Positions 10,060 to 18,918 of a stretch of 64,000 bases of DNA are shown piece after piece. Both the position numbers and the translations under genes were made by a program. Origin of the DNA: Hyphomicrobiales bacterium (GTDB taxonomy: Bacteria; Pseudomonadota; Alphaproteobacteria; Rhizobiales; Rhizobiaceae); NCBI GenBank assembly GCA_900471515.1, contig UCFC01000015.1, forward strand, positions 297,018 through 361,017. The letters run 5' to 3'. The notes under the pieces are model-generated. The model made no database searches and was not told the DNA's origin. It saw nothing but the letters and a program-made list of their open reading frames with translations. Each line of letters begins with the position of its first letter. Within the stretch, counting starts at the first letter, position 1.

Positions 10060-10933
10060 ATTTCCTGGCCGTGGAAGAGGGGGCTTCGGGGGAGGGCGTG
10101 GATTTCGGCCGGTAGGCCTCGAAAATCGCTTCGAGGCTCTTCTGATAGCCCTTCTGCACTTCGAGACCGCTGTCGAACATCGTATTCAGCATCTGCGTAT
10201 AACTGTCGTTTTCGGCCTTGCGCTCTTCCTTCGGCGGCTCGGCAGCCTTGGCCGCGGGCTGTTGAAGGTTTGCCATCATGTCCTGGAATGCCCTGGCGAA
10301 GGGATTGTCGAGGAAGGGATTGGCCGGCTGAGGCTGCGGCTCCGGCTTCGGCACGCTGAACATCAGCTGCATGGCCTGCGTGAACGGATTGTCGAATATG
10401 CTGGGTTCGGGTGCCGCCTTCGGCTTCGGCGCAAAACCGGTGCTCTCCAGCCATTTCTGGATCGTCTCGCCCATGGCGGTATTGACGAACGGGTTGACCG
10501 GCGAGGCCATCTGTCCCGTCGACTGCTTGAAAAGCCCGCCCATCAGCGTGCCGGCCATGACCGGCAGCATCTGCTTGTAGATCTCCTGGCCGATGCCGGT
10601 CATCTGCGCGGCCTGCGCGGCGACGGCGCGCGAGACCTCCTTGGAACCGAAGACCTGGGAAAGAATGGTGTTGCCGTCGGAAATGCCCTCGGGCGTGAAG
10701 GCCTTGCTCATGTCCTCGAAATATTTGGCATAATTGCCGGAGGCCACCGCCTGCATCAGGCCCGCGAAATCGTAAGGGTTGGCCGTGCTGCGCTTGAGGC
10801 CGGCGGAAAAAGCCGGCATCAGTGCCGCCATCGCCTTCGTCGCCTGTTCCTGGGCGAGGTTGAACTGTTTGGCGATGGCATCCATCGCCGCCCCGTTCTG
10901 CGCCTGCATCATCATGTCGAAAAGCGGCAGCAT
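10058..10933 (-). CDS. DUF937-like protein with repeated NPF motifs
   Basis: 291 residues, cytosolic by composition. The N-terminal 100 residues (MLPLFDMMMQAQNGAAMDAI, then QFNLAQEQATKAMAALMPAF) resemble DUF937/YidB-type helical proteins, in which QFNLSQEQA-like turns precede a hydrophobic helix. The middle contains several NPF tripeptides (VNPFVNT, DNPFTQAM, ANPFLDNPFARAF), each followed by a short amphipathic helix and linked by Pro/Lys segments. A conserved-looking C-terminal helix (LNTMFDSGLEVQKGYQKSL) follows. The role is unknown; the layout resembles a scaffold or granule-associated protein, but that is speculation. Confidence 0.7.
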   Translation of the reverse strand: MLPLFDMMMQAQNGAAMDAIAKQFNLAQEQATKAMAALMPAFSAGLKRSTANPYDFAGLMQAVASGNYAKYFEDMSKAFTPEGISDGNTILSQVFGSKEVSRAVAAQAAQMTGIGQEIYKQMLPVMAGTLMGGLFKQSTGQMASPVNPFVNTAMGETIQKWLESTGFAPKPKAAPEPSIFDNPFTQAMQLMFSVPKPEPQPQPANPFLDNPFARAFQDMMANLQQPAAKAAEPPKEERKAENDSYTQMLNTMFDSGLEVQKGYQKSLEAIFEAYRPKSTPSPEAPSSTARK

Positions 10934-11027
10934 AAGAGTCCCTTTCCCGAGTCGTGGCGCATGTTCGCGCCACTATAGCTCGAAAAGGCAATGCGCAAAC
11001 GGCTTTTTGGAAAGGGCCTGTTGCCTC

Positions 11028-12401
11028 TTAATATTGATATTCCTGGAAAACCGGCTCGACCGAGCCGTTCCAGCGGCCGTGATAGAGCGCCAGCAGATCC
11101 TCGGCAAGCGTCGCCTTCTTGGCGAGAACCTCGTCGAGCGGCGCCAGGAAGACGCTCTCGTCGATACCCTCGCCGTTCAGCCTGTTGCGCGCCTTGAGGC
11201 CGGCGCGGGAAATATTGACGACCTCGCGCGCCGTCTCGATCAGCTGGTGGCCGCGGAAGCTGGCTTTCAGGCCTTCTTCCGGCACGGCGTTGCGCAGCGC
11301 GTTGACCTCGCCGAAACGCCAGTCCTTCGTCAGCAAATCGGCCGCTTCGAGGGCGTCGTCGTCATAGAGCAGGCCGACCCAGAAGGCCGGCAGCGCACAG
11401 ATGCGCCGCCACGGACCGCCGTCCGCACCGCGCATTTCCAGGAAGCGTTTCAGGCGCACATCCGGGAAGAGCGTCGAAAGATGGTTCGTCCAGTCGCCCA
11501 TCGTCGGCTCGTAAGCGGCGATCTCGCCCTTCAGCGCGCCGTTCATGAATTGCCGGAAAGTGACATGGGTCGCCTTGTGATAGTGGCCGTCGCGCATGAC
11601 GAAATACATGGGCACGTCGAGCGCCCATTCGGCATAGTCCTTGAAGCCGAAATCGTCCCGGAAGGTGAAGTCCAGGAGGCCGCTGCGCTGGTTGTCCACG
11701 TCGCGCCAGACATCGCCGCGCCAGGAGAACATGCCGTTCGGCCTGCCTTCGGTGAAGGGAGAGGACGCGAAAAGCGCTGTTGCCAGCGACTGCAGTTTCA
11801 TCGAGACGCGCATCTTGCGGCGCATGTCGTCTTCCGAGGAGAAATCGAGATTCACCTGGATCGTGCAGGTGCGGTACATCATGTCGAGGCCGCGTGTGCC
11901 GACCTCGGGCATGTAGTTGGTCATGATCTCGTAGCGGGATTTCGGCATATGCGGGGTCTCCGCATAGGTCCATTTCGGGCTGCCGCCGATGCCGAGGAAG
12001 CCGATGCCCATCGGCTCGGCGATCTCGCGCACCTGCGCCAGATGCAGGTTGGATTCCTTGCAGGTCTGGTGAATGTTTTCGAGCGGCGCGCCCGAGAGTT
12101 CGAACTGGCCGCCGGGCTCGATCGAGATGGCGCCCATGCCGTTCTGCTCGCCGAGACCGATGATGTTGTCGCCGTCCATGATCGGCTCCCAGCCGCTCCT
12201 GGCCTGCAGGCCCTTGAGGAGCGCCGAAATGCTGGCCTCGCCGAAATAGGGAACCGGGCTGTTGTCCTTGCGGAAGAAGACGAACTTCTCATGCTCGGTG
12301 CCAATGCGGAACCGTTCCTTCGGCTTGTTGCCGGCGGCAAGATAGTCGGTCAGCTCCTGAACCGAAGAGAGCGGCGTCTGGTCGGTAGTGTCGCGAGCCA
12401 T
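11028..12401 (-). CDS. gshA: Glutamate-cysteine ligase (plant/alphaproteobacterial type)
   Basis: Makes gamma-glutamylcysteine from glutamate, cysteine and ATP, the first step of glutathione synthesis. 457 residues from the ATG at 12401; an in-frame start 13 codons upstream lacks support. Family features are RFRIGTEHEKFVF (ATP/metal site), GEQNGMGAISIEPGGQFELS (glutamate/cysteine site), GIGFLGIGGSPKW, YMPEVGTRGLDMMYRTCTIQ and the C-terminal ARNRLN. It shares its direction with rsmE upstream, separated by about 143 bases that should hold the promoter. Confidence 0.96.
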   Translation of the reverse strand: MARDTTDQTPLSSVQELTDYLAAGNKPKERFRIGTEHEKFVFFRKDNSPVPYFGEASISALLKGLQARSGWEPIMDGDNIIGLGEQNGMGAISIEPGGQFELSGAPLENIHQTCKESNLHLAQVREIAEPMGIGFLGIGGSPKWTYAETPHMPKSRYEIMTNYMPEVGTRGLDMMYRTCTIQVNLDFSSEDDMRRKMRVSMKLQSLATALFASSPFTEGRPNGMFSWRGDVWRDVDNQRSGLLDFTFRDDFGFKDYAEWALDVPMYFVMRDGHYHKATHVTFRQFMNGALKGEIAAYEPTMGDWTNHLSTLFPDVRLKRFLEMRGADGGPWRRICALPAFWVGLLYDDDALEAADLLTKDWRFGEVNALRNAVPEEGLKASFRGHQLIETAREVVNISRAGLKARNRLNGEGIDESVFLAPLDEVLAKKATLAEDLLALYHGRWNGSVEPVFQEYQY

Positions 12402-12544
12402 GAAATTACCTGTATTCGGAAAGCGCCGGGGCCGGGGCAATTGGAAGGGTGATTAGTGCCCAAGTCAGCTAAGTTGCAAGTGAAATTGTTTCAACAGGTC
12501 ATCAAAAAAATAGCAGCACTTTCCGCGCTATCGGCGTGCGGTAG

Positions 12545-13282
12545 TCAATTCCAGTCGCCGATGGCAGCCTGTATCACCGCCAGGGCCGCCACAGCCGCCG
12601 TATCGGCGCGCAGGATGCGCGGCCCGAGCGGAATGGCGGTCACGAAATCGAGGCTGCGCAGCCGCGCCCGTTCCTCTTCGGAGAAGCCGCCTTCCGGGCC
12701 GACGAGCAGCGCGAGCTTCCGTTCGCTCACCTTTGAAAGCAGCGGCAGCGGGTTCTGCCCGGCATCGCCTTCGTCGCAATAGATGATGCGCCGGTCGGCC
12801 GGCCAGCGGTCGAGCAGATCGGCAAGCCTGACCGGTTCGGCCACCGCGGGAATGCCGAGCACGCCGCATTGTTCGGCCGCCTCGATGACATTGGCGCGGA
12901 TCTTGTCGAGATTGGTGATCTTGCCCTGCACATGCTGGGTCATGACCGGCTGCAGCAGGCCGGCGCCCATTTCCACCGCCTTCTGGACCAGATAGTCCAT
13001 GCGGCCGACCTTGAGCGGCGCGAAGAGATAGTGCAGGTCGCAAGGGGCGGGCTGCGGCCGGGTCTCTTCGCTCGCCGTCAGCAGGATGCGCTTGCGCGTC
13101 GGGAAGGAAAGGCTCGCCTTCCACTCGCCGTCGCGGCCGTTGAAGACCAGGATTTCCGCGCCCTCTTCCATGCGCAGCACGTTGGCGAGATAGTTGAACT
13201 GGTCGGCGCTGGCTTCGACGGCGGCACCCTTCGACAAGGGAGCATCGATGAAAAGCCGCTGCATGCGGAAATTGGCGCGCAT
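12545..13282 (-). CDS. rsmE: 16S rRNA (uracil-1498-N3) methyltransferase RsmE
   Basis: SPOUT-fold enzyme methylating N3 of U1498 in helix 44 of 16S rRNA. 245 residues from the ATG at 13282; another ATG lies 6 codons downstream. The N-terminal PUA-like part begins [20 protein letters not shown]. The SPOUT knot shows [12 protein letters not shown] and [18 protein letters not shown], both diagnostic of RsmE, and [10 protein letters not shown] lies between the domains. Its start is 14 bases from the end of the phosphate transporter gene, so cotranscription with it is possible. Confidence 0.95.
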   Translation of the reverse strand: MRANFRMQRLFIDAPLSKGAAVEASADQFNYLANVLRMEEGAEILVFNGRDGEWKASLSFPTRKRILLTASEETRPQPAPCDLHYLFAPLKVGRMDYLVQKAVEMGAGLLQPVMTQHVQGKITNLDKIRANVIEAAEQCGVLGIPAVAEPVRLADLLDRWPADRRIIYCDEGDAGQNPLPLLSKVSERKLALLVGPEGGFSEEERARLRSLDFVTAIPLGPRILRADTAAVAALAVIQAAIGDWN

Positions 13283-13296
13283 CCTGAAACCCTGAC

Positions 13297-14793
13297 TCAA
13301 ATGAAGAGCGCGAACATAGCCCAATAAATCAGGGCCGCAAGCGCGGCGGAAACCGGCACGGTGATGATCCAGGCGCCGAGTATCGTCATGAAATGTGAGC
13401 GGCGGACGAGATAGCGCCTGCGCACTTCGTGGACGTTCGGCTCCGGCTCGTCGATTTCCCAGGTCTCGGCCTTGCGGCGGATGAATTCGATGCGGCGCTT
13501 CGAATGGCGCGTGTACCACTCGCGGAAGAAGCCGACGCCGAAGACCGAGCCGACGGCGATATGCGTGGTGGAAACCGGCAGGCCGAGCCATGAGGCGGCA
13601 ATGACGGTAAAGGCGGTCGAAAGCGCCACGCAATAGGCCCGTGTCGGATTGAGCTTGGTGATCTCCTCGCCGACGAGCCGGATGAGGCGTGGCCCGAAAA
13701 GCAGGAGACCGACCGAAATTCCGAAGGCGCCGATCAGCATGACCCAGAGCGGCGGCTGGCCGACGGCGCCGCCATTGGCGATGCCGGCCGAATGGACGAT
13801 GGCCGAGAGCGGGCCGACTGCGTTGGAAACGTCGTTTGCGCCGTGCGCGAAGGAAAGCAGGGCGGCCGAACCCACCAGCGGAAAGTGGAAGAGTGTCCGA
13901 AGCGAGCTGTTGCGGTTCTCCAGATTTTCCGCCTGCCGCAGGATGAGGGGCCGCACAGCCAGCCAGCTGACGAGCCCGGTGCCGATCCCGACCAGAAGGA
14001 TCGTCAGCGCCGGATATCGGCCCTCCGGCGCGAGCTGCAGCATCATATAGGCCATGAAGCCGCCGGCCATGGCGGCGATCATCACCGGGACCCAGCGCCG
14101 GGCGGCGGCAATCTTGTCCTCACGATAGACGATGAGGGTTTTGACCAGATAGAGCAGTCCGGCGGCGATCAGCCCGCCAAACAGCGGCGACGTCATCCAG
14201 CTTACGGTGATTTCCAGCATCACCCGCCAGTTGACCGGCTCGAATCCGACCGCGCCGATGCCCGCGCCGATCACCGCACCCACGATCGCGTGCGTCGTCG
14301 AAACCGGTGCGTTCATCCAGGTGGCGAGGTTGATCCACAATGCGGCGGCCGTCAGCGCCGCCATCATGATCCAGCCGAGCGTCGCCTGCGGTACCTGCAC
14401 CGTATCGACGATGCTGGAGGAAATGGTCTTGACGACCTCGCCGCCGGCGATCGTCGCGCCCAGAACCTCGAAGATCGCGGCGACGATCAGCGCCTGCTTC
14501 ATGGTGATGGCGCGCGCCCCGACGGCAGCGCCCACATTGTTGGTCACGTCGTTGGCGCCGATATTCAGGGCCATGTAGGCGGCAAGTGCCGCGGCAGCGA
14601 CCACCAGCACCGCGCCGGGCCTGTCGAACACGTAGACGCCGGCAAAAAGCATGGCGAGGCCGAGAAAGATCAGGCCAAGTCCCGGTGCCACCAGCCGTCG
14701 CGCGACATGCTTCGCCGCATCCTCGACATGCGTGACCTTGTCGAGATCCTTATCAAGCGTACGTTTGGTCAGGACTGGGTTACGTTGCGGCAT
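13297..14793 (-). CDS. pit: Inorganic phosphate transporter, Pit family
   Basis: Low-affinity metal-phosphate:proton symporter of the inner membrane. 498 residues with about 12 hydrophobic segments. Both inverted PHO4 repeats are visible: [20 protein letters not shown] with [15 protein letters not shown] in the first half, and [20 protein letters not shown] with [15 protein letters not shown] in the second. A charged cytoplasmic loop near residues 410-445 links the last helices. The DUF47 (Pit accessory) gene often found beside pit genes is absent here. Confidence 0.95.
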   Translation of the reverse strand: MPQRNPVLTKRTLDKDLDKVTHVEDAAKHVARRLVAPGLGLIFLGLAMLFAGVYVFDRPGAVLVVAAAALAAYMALNIGANDVTNNVGAAVGARAITMKQALIVAAIFEVLGATIAGGEVVKTISSSIVDTVQVPQATLGWIMMAALTAAALWINLATWMNAPVSTTHAIVGAVIGAGIGAVGFEPVNWRVMLEITVSWMTSPLFGGLIAAGLLYLVKTLIVYREDKIAAARRWVPVMIAAMAGGFMAYMMLQLAPEGRYPALTILLVGIGTGLVSWLAVRPLILRQAENLENRNSSLRTLFHFPLVGSAALLSFAHGANDVSNAVGPLSAIVHSAGIANGGAVGQPPLWVMLIGAFGISVGLLLFGPRLIRLVGEEITKLNPTRAYCVALSTAFTVIAASWLGLPVSTTHIAVGSVFGVGFFREWYTRHSKRRIEFIRRKAETWEIDEPEPNVHEVRRRYLVRRSHFMTILGAWIITVPVSAALAALIYWAMFALFI

Positions 14794-14855
14794 TCTCTTT
14801 CCCGGCGGTGCCCTGCTTTTGCGCTGCTCTTTTTAGCAGCGCAAGATGGCAATAC

Positions 14856-15461
14856 TCATTCCGCCGGAATTTGTTTCGGCAGAGTGCCGGAAAGCCGCTC
14901 CGCCATGCGCCGCTTGAAGGCAAGGAAGAGGTTGCGCAGATCGGGTTCGTTCACGCGCTTCACGGCCTCGTCGCAGGAAACCCACTCGATGGTCCGTTCG
15001 CCCTTTTCCTTGAAGTTTTTCGCCACACCCGTCACCTCAAGGGCAAAGACCTGAACCTTGCAGGTCACTTTCAGGCCGTCGCGCAGAACCTTCGGGTAGC
15101 TGTAGTGGCCGAACGTTTCGGTCTCGACCGTCCCGCGTATGCCGGCCTCCTCGAAGGCTTCCTGGGCTGCCACCTCATAGGCGTGCTTGCGCGCCATCGG
15201 CCAGCCCTTGGGGATCACCCAGCGACCGGTGTCGCGGCTGGTCATCAGCAGAACCTCGACATCGCCCGTCTTCTTTTTCACCCGGTAGCAGAGCGCGGCG
15301 TACTGCTGTCGCGGCGGACGCCGGAACATGAGTTGCACATCGGAAGCCAGGCGGGCGAGAAGGGTCAATTGTCGGGTCACCTTTAGGGTCTTTGTCTGAG
15401 TCGCTGTTATATTAGTATCATATGAAAAGCTTGCGCGATCCATACGTGCAAAGCGAAACAA
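14856..15461 (-). CDS. NUDIX hydrolase
   Basis: Hydrolyses a nucleoside diphosphate-linked or diphosphoinositol-like substrate; which one is unknown. The family fold is seen in YAALCYRVKKKTGDVEVLLM and RWVIPKGWPM. The NUDIX box runs from GWPMARKHAYEVAAQEAFEE through AGI and deviates from consensus: Lys stands at the first Glu position and Gln before the EAFEEAG core, which itself is intact. Start is uncertain: ATG 15461, ATG 15443 or GTG 15380. The last would begin directly at the conserved TRQLTLLARLASD segment. Monocistronic. Confidence 0.85.
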   Translation of the reverse strand: MFRFARMDRASFSYDTNITATQTKTLKVTRQLTLLARLASDVQLMFRRPPRQQYAALCYRVKKKTGDVEVLLMTSRDTGRWVIPKGWPMARKHAYEVAAQEAFEEAGIRGTVETETFGHYSYPKVLRDGLKVTCKVQVFALEVTGVAKNFKEKGERTIEWVSCDEAVKRVNEPDLRNLFLAFKRRMAERLSGTLPKQIPAE

Positions 15462-15639
15462 TTACGATTTGGTTCATTGTACGTACATAGGAAAAATCGA
15501 AGCGGGACAGGTTCGGGAATTCCGCCATTTCCTGTCTCGAATGCGTCGCCTTGCACACCTGTACAATATGGTCAGATCTTGCATTCCGTTCAATGCCGAG
15601 ATCAGGTGATCCACCGTGATTTTCTGGAATGTGGTAACT

Positions 15640-16515
15640 ATGCGACTTCCGCCCTTGAATGCGATCCGCGCCTTTGAAGCCGTCTGCCGGCACGGCAGCA
15701 TTGTGAGGGCGGCCGAAGAGCTGGGCGTGGTGCGCGGCGCCGTGCGCCAGCAGATCGCAACGCTTGAAGATCACCTCGGCAGCAAGCTCTTCGTGCGCGA
15801 TGGCCGCAGGCTCCTTCCGACCGAGAGGGCAAGCGCCCTCGCCGAGGCGGCCGGTACTGCTCTGACCATCTTGAAACGCGCCGCCGATGAATTCGAGGAG
15901 GCGGGCAGGCAGGCCATCCGCCTCGGCGTGCCTTCGGCCTTCGCCGTCTGGTGGCTGATGCCGCGCGCAGCCGACATGCAGGCAAGCCTGGGCAGTGTCG
16001 AGGTCGATATCGTGCCGATGACCGTCGTCGAGCCGCTGTCCCGGCATCCGGATTTCGACGCCGTCATCATGGGCGGCGAGCAGCGCTCCTCGGCCGGCAC
16101 GGTGGAAACGCGCTTCATGGAGGACGAGTTCGGCCCGGTTGCGACACCGGCGCTTGCGCGGGAACTTGCGGGCAGGCCCGAAGCCCTGGCCGACGTCGCC
16201 ATATTGGCAAGCCGCAGCGCGCCAGGACTCTGGGCCGAATGGTTTGCCGAAAGCGGCACGCCGCCGGTTGCCTTTGCCCGCCGGCGCGAGTTCGAGGACC
16301 TGCTTCTGGCGCTGGGTGCGGCCCGGTCCGGCCTCGGCGTTGCGCTGGCGCCGAAAGCCTCGATCGAGGACGACCTCAACCGCGGCATCCTGGTCGCCCC
16401 CTATGGTTTCATTCGCCGCCCGGCGGGCTACAGCCTCTGCTGCCGCATCCCCGATGCAAAACGTCCGGCCCTCGTGGCGCTCCGCAACTGGCTGTTGCGC
16501 TCGGGCAGCGCATGA
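15640..16515 (+). CDS. LysR-type regulator (GcvA-like)
   Basis: 291-residue LysR regulator. The N-terminus MRLPPLNAIRAFEAVCRHGS is the GcvA/AmpR-type opening. The recognition helix region reads VVRGAVRQQIATLEDHLGSK, and the effector domain begins IRLGVPSAFAVWWLMPRA. The ATG at 15640 was chosen over an upstream ATG at 15616 because it starts at the conserved motif. It lies 93 bases upstream of, and in the same direction as, the adenosylhomocysteinase-like gene, which it may control, although LysR genes more often diverge from their targets. A strong hairpin separates the two. Confidence 0.92.
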   Translation: MRLPPLNAIRAFEAVCRHGSIVRAAEELGVVRGAVRQQIATLEDHLGSKLFVRDGRRLLPTERASALAEAAGTALTILKRAADEFEEAGRQAIRLGVPSAFAVWWLMPRAADMQASLGSVEVDIVPMTVVEPLSRHPDFDAVIMGGEQRSSAGTVETRFMEDEFGPVATPALARELAGRPEALADVAILASRSAPGLWAEWFAESGTPPVAFARRREFEDLLLALGAARSGLGVALAPKASIEDDLNRGILVAPYGFIRRPAGYSLCCRIPDAKRPALVALRNWLLRSGSA

Positions 16516-16540
16516 GAAAGGGCAGTTTTTCTGCCCTTTC
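16516..16540. terminator. Hairpin between LysR gene and SAHH-like gene
   Basis: Perfect 10-bp stem GAAAGGGCAG / CTGCCCTTTC with a TTTTT loop, beginning at the LysR stop codon. There is no U-tail after it, so termination is uncertain; it could equally be a leader hairpin of the next gene. Confidence 0.5.
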
Positions 16541-16608
16541 ACCAGAAATATCTCCATGCCGGCCCGATCTTCCCTCCGTTAGACCAGGGGGAACGAAAGG
16601 GGCATGAG

Positions 16609-17766
16609 ATGGAAAAAGCTGCAACACGCATCGACTGGATCGGCAACGGCTGCCGGTTATTGAAGAAAACCGCGACGGAATTCGAAAAGACGCGGCCCTT
16701 TGACGGCCTGTCCATCGGCACGGGCATTCATCTGGAGCCGAAGACGGTCGCTCTGCTGATGACGCTCAGGGCCGGCGGCGCGCGCCTCGTCTGCACCGGC
16801 AACCTGAACAGCACGCAGCCGGCAACCGTCGATTTCCTGCGGTCGCAGGGCATGACCGTTTTTGCGACCCAGACAACCGATCCCGTGGCGCATCGCCAGA
16901 GCCTTGAAGCCGTGATCGCCGAAAAGCCGGATCTGCTGCTGGACAATGGCGGCGATCTTTTCGCGATTGCCGCCGGCAGGCCCTATGCCAACCTGCTCGG
17001 CGGCACGGAAGAAACGACTTCCGGCCGCAACCGGCTCGTCCCGCTGCGCGAGAAACTGGCCATGCCGATCCTCGTCATCAATGACAGCCCCATCAAGCAA
17101 TTCGCCGAAAACAAGCACGCCGTCGGCCAGAGCCTGTTCGAAAGCTACATGCGCTTCACCAACCGCTCGACCAACGGCAAGCGCGTGACCGTCTTCGGCT
17201 ACGGCGCCTGCGGCAAGGGCACGGCCGCCTGCTTCCGCAACGCCTTTTCGACGGTGAGCGTCGTCGATATCGACCCCGTCACCAGCCTGGAGGCGCATCT
17301 CGACGGTTTCGTCACGCCGCTGCGCGAACAGGCGATCCGCTCCGCCGACATTATCGCCACCGTGACAGGTTTTCCCGATATCGTCACCGCTGCCGACCTG
17401 CCGCTCATCAAGGACGGTGCGATCCTGATGAACGGCGGCCATTTCCCGCATGAGATCGATCTATCCGCCTTCCGCAGCCATCCCGACGTCATCGGCATCG
17501 ACCGCTACGAGGCCGACCATATCGAGACCTTTCACCTGAAGGACGGGCGAACCTTCCATGTGCTCGGCGGCGGCCACATGGCCAATCTCGCCGGTCCGCG
17601 CCCGCTCGGCAATTCGGTCGAATCCATGGACCTCGGCTTCACGCTGCAGGCCCGCTGCCTGGAGCGCGTCGCAAAGGGCGGTGTCGGCCCCGAATCCTGC
17701 ATCGTGCCCGTGCCCGCGGATATCGATGCAATGGTGGCGAACGCCTATCTGGACCTGGCGCGCTAA
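16609..17766 (+). CDS. Divergent adenosylhomocysteinase-like NAD-binding protein
   Basis: 385 residues related to S-adenosyl-L-homocysteine hydrolase but shorter (canonical about 430-470). Fold markers remain: EETTSGRNRL, NDSPIKQFAENKH, the Rossmann loop GYGACGKGTAA near 197, MNGGHFPHEID and VLGGGHMANLAGPRP. Compared with canonical motifs, the STQDH stretch has become STQPA. Only the first Lys of the NDS..K..K pair is kept. Its following Asp is Glu, GYGDVGKG reads GYGACGKG, and the C-terminal Lys-Tyr tail is missing. NAD binding is likely; SAH hydrolysis is doubtful. AAAGGGGC precedes the ATG. It probably acts on a related thioether or nucleoside, which is inference. Confidence 0.75.
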   Translation: MEKAATRIDWIGNGCRLLKKTATEFEKTRPFDGLSIGTGIHLEPKTVALLMTLRAGGARLVCTGNLNSTQPATVDFLRSQGMTVFATQTTDPVAHRQSLEAVIAEKPDLLLDNGGDLFAIAAGRPYANLLGGTEETTSGRNRLVPLREKLAMPILVINDSPIKQFAENKHAVGQSLFESYMRFTNRSTNGKRVTVFGYGACGKGTAACFRNAFSTVSVVDIDPVTSLEAHLDGFVTPLREQAIRSADIIATVTGFPDIVTAADLPLIKDGAILMNGGHFPHEIDLSAFRSHPDVIGIDRYEADHIETFHLKDGRTFHVLGGGHMANLAGPRPLGNSVESMDLGFTLQARCLERVAKGGVGPESCIVPVPADIDAMVANAYLDLAR

Positions 17767-17884
17767 AGCAATCCAGGGCCATCGAACCCCTCGATCTCGG
17801 TGAAGCGCCGCGCGGCGCGGCTGAGGGCGCTGCTCGATCTCGTCATCGAGAGGCTGGCAGGGTAGCTGAGGGTCTGCCCGGCCC

Positions 17885-18781
17885 TCAACGCTCCCAATAG
17901 GGAACCGGGCCGTAAAGCTCGGCCAGAAAATCGATGAACAGCCGCACCTTGGCCGGCAGGAACTGCCGGCTCGGGTAGACCGCCGAGAGCGTGACATTGT
18001 GCGAGCCCTCATAGGCCGGCAGCACCTGCACCAGCCTGCCGTTCTTCAGCTCCTCGCCGATATCCCAGGTGGAGCGCAGCGCAATGCCGAGGCCGGCAAT
18101 GACCGTCTCGCGGATGACCTCGCTGGAATTGGTGATCAGCATGCCCTCGGGCCGCAGGCTGAAGGCGCCGTCCGGTCCGTCCAGCCGCCAGACGTCGTTG
18201 TTGTGAGCCGGCAGACAGCGGTGCTGTTTCAGCTCTTCGATATGTTTGGGCATGCCATGGGTCGCAATATAATCCGGCGAGGCGCAGAGCACCCGGCGCA
18301 CGGGAGCGAGCCGGCGCGCGACGAGGCTCGAATCGGTCAGTTCCGCAATCCGGATGGCGAGGTCGAAGCCGCCGCCGACAATATCGCTGAACTCGTCGGT
18401 CAGCACCAGGTTGATCGCAAGTTCCGGATGCGCTTCCATGAAAGCCTTCAGATGCGGCGCGATATGCATGCGCCCGAAGGAAGTGGGAGCGGAGATCTTC
18501 AGCGTTCCGTGCATCTGCGCCGAGCGGCCGGAAATATAGAATTCCGCCTCTTCCAGTCCCGCCAGGATGCCGAGCACGCGGTCGTAGAAGCCCTGGCCGG
18601 CTTCCGTCAGCGAAATCTGCCGCGTCGTGCGCTGCAGGAGCCTTGTGCCGAGCCGGTCCTCCAGCCGCTTGATGCGCTTGGAAACGACGGCCGGAGAAAA
18701 GCCGAGCGCGCGCCCGGCAAGCGACATGCTGCCGGTCGAGACGACCTTGGCAAAGATTTCGAGATCACCCAGATTGGTCAT
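17885..18781 (-). CDS. LysR-type regulator divergent from glcDEF
   Basis: 298-residue LysR regulator of the CrgA/DhaP-like group. The helix-turn-helix is MTNLGDLEIFAKVVSTGSMS followed by ALGFSPAVVSKRIKRLEDRL and LLQRTTRQISLTEAGQGFYD. The effector domain starts LKISAPTSFGRMHIAPHL. It starts 137 bases from glcD on the opposite strand, the usual LysR-target geometry, so control of glycolate oxidation is a reasonable inference. The spacer contains two AAGTGCT copies exactly 30 bases apart (18813 and 18843) that could be binding half-sites. Confidence 0.92.
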   Translation of the reverse strand: MTNLGDLEIFAKVVSTGSMSLAGRALGFSPAVVSKRIKRLEDRLGTRLLQRTTRQISLTEAGQGFYDRVLGILAGLEEAEFYISGRSAQMHGTLKISAPTSFGRMHIAPHLKAFMEAHPELAINLVLTDEFSDIVGGGFDLAIRIAELTDSSLVARRLAPVRRVLCASPDYIATHGMPKHIEELKQHRCLPAHNNDVWRLDGPDGAFSLRPEGMLITNSSEVIRETVIAGLGIALRSTWDIGEELKNGRLVQVLPAYEGSHNVTLSAVYPSRQFLPAKVRLFIDFLAELYGPVPYWER

Positions 18782-18918
18782 AAGCTTTTACAACTTTTTC
18801 CCCTTTTGGCATAAGTGCTTAACATTTGCGCCGGTTTCGGGAAAGTGCTAAGCCGAAAGAACCGGTCACAGGGAGGATTTGTCGCCGGCTTCCGTCATGT
18901 TGGCCGAGGGAGATCGCC

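Noticed and set aside
13076..15265. Very long alternative frames opposite the pit transporter
   Set aside because: They are His/Asp/Gly/Arg-rich shadows of a highly biased gene on the other strand, without starts preceded by ribosome binding sites.
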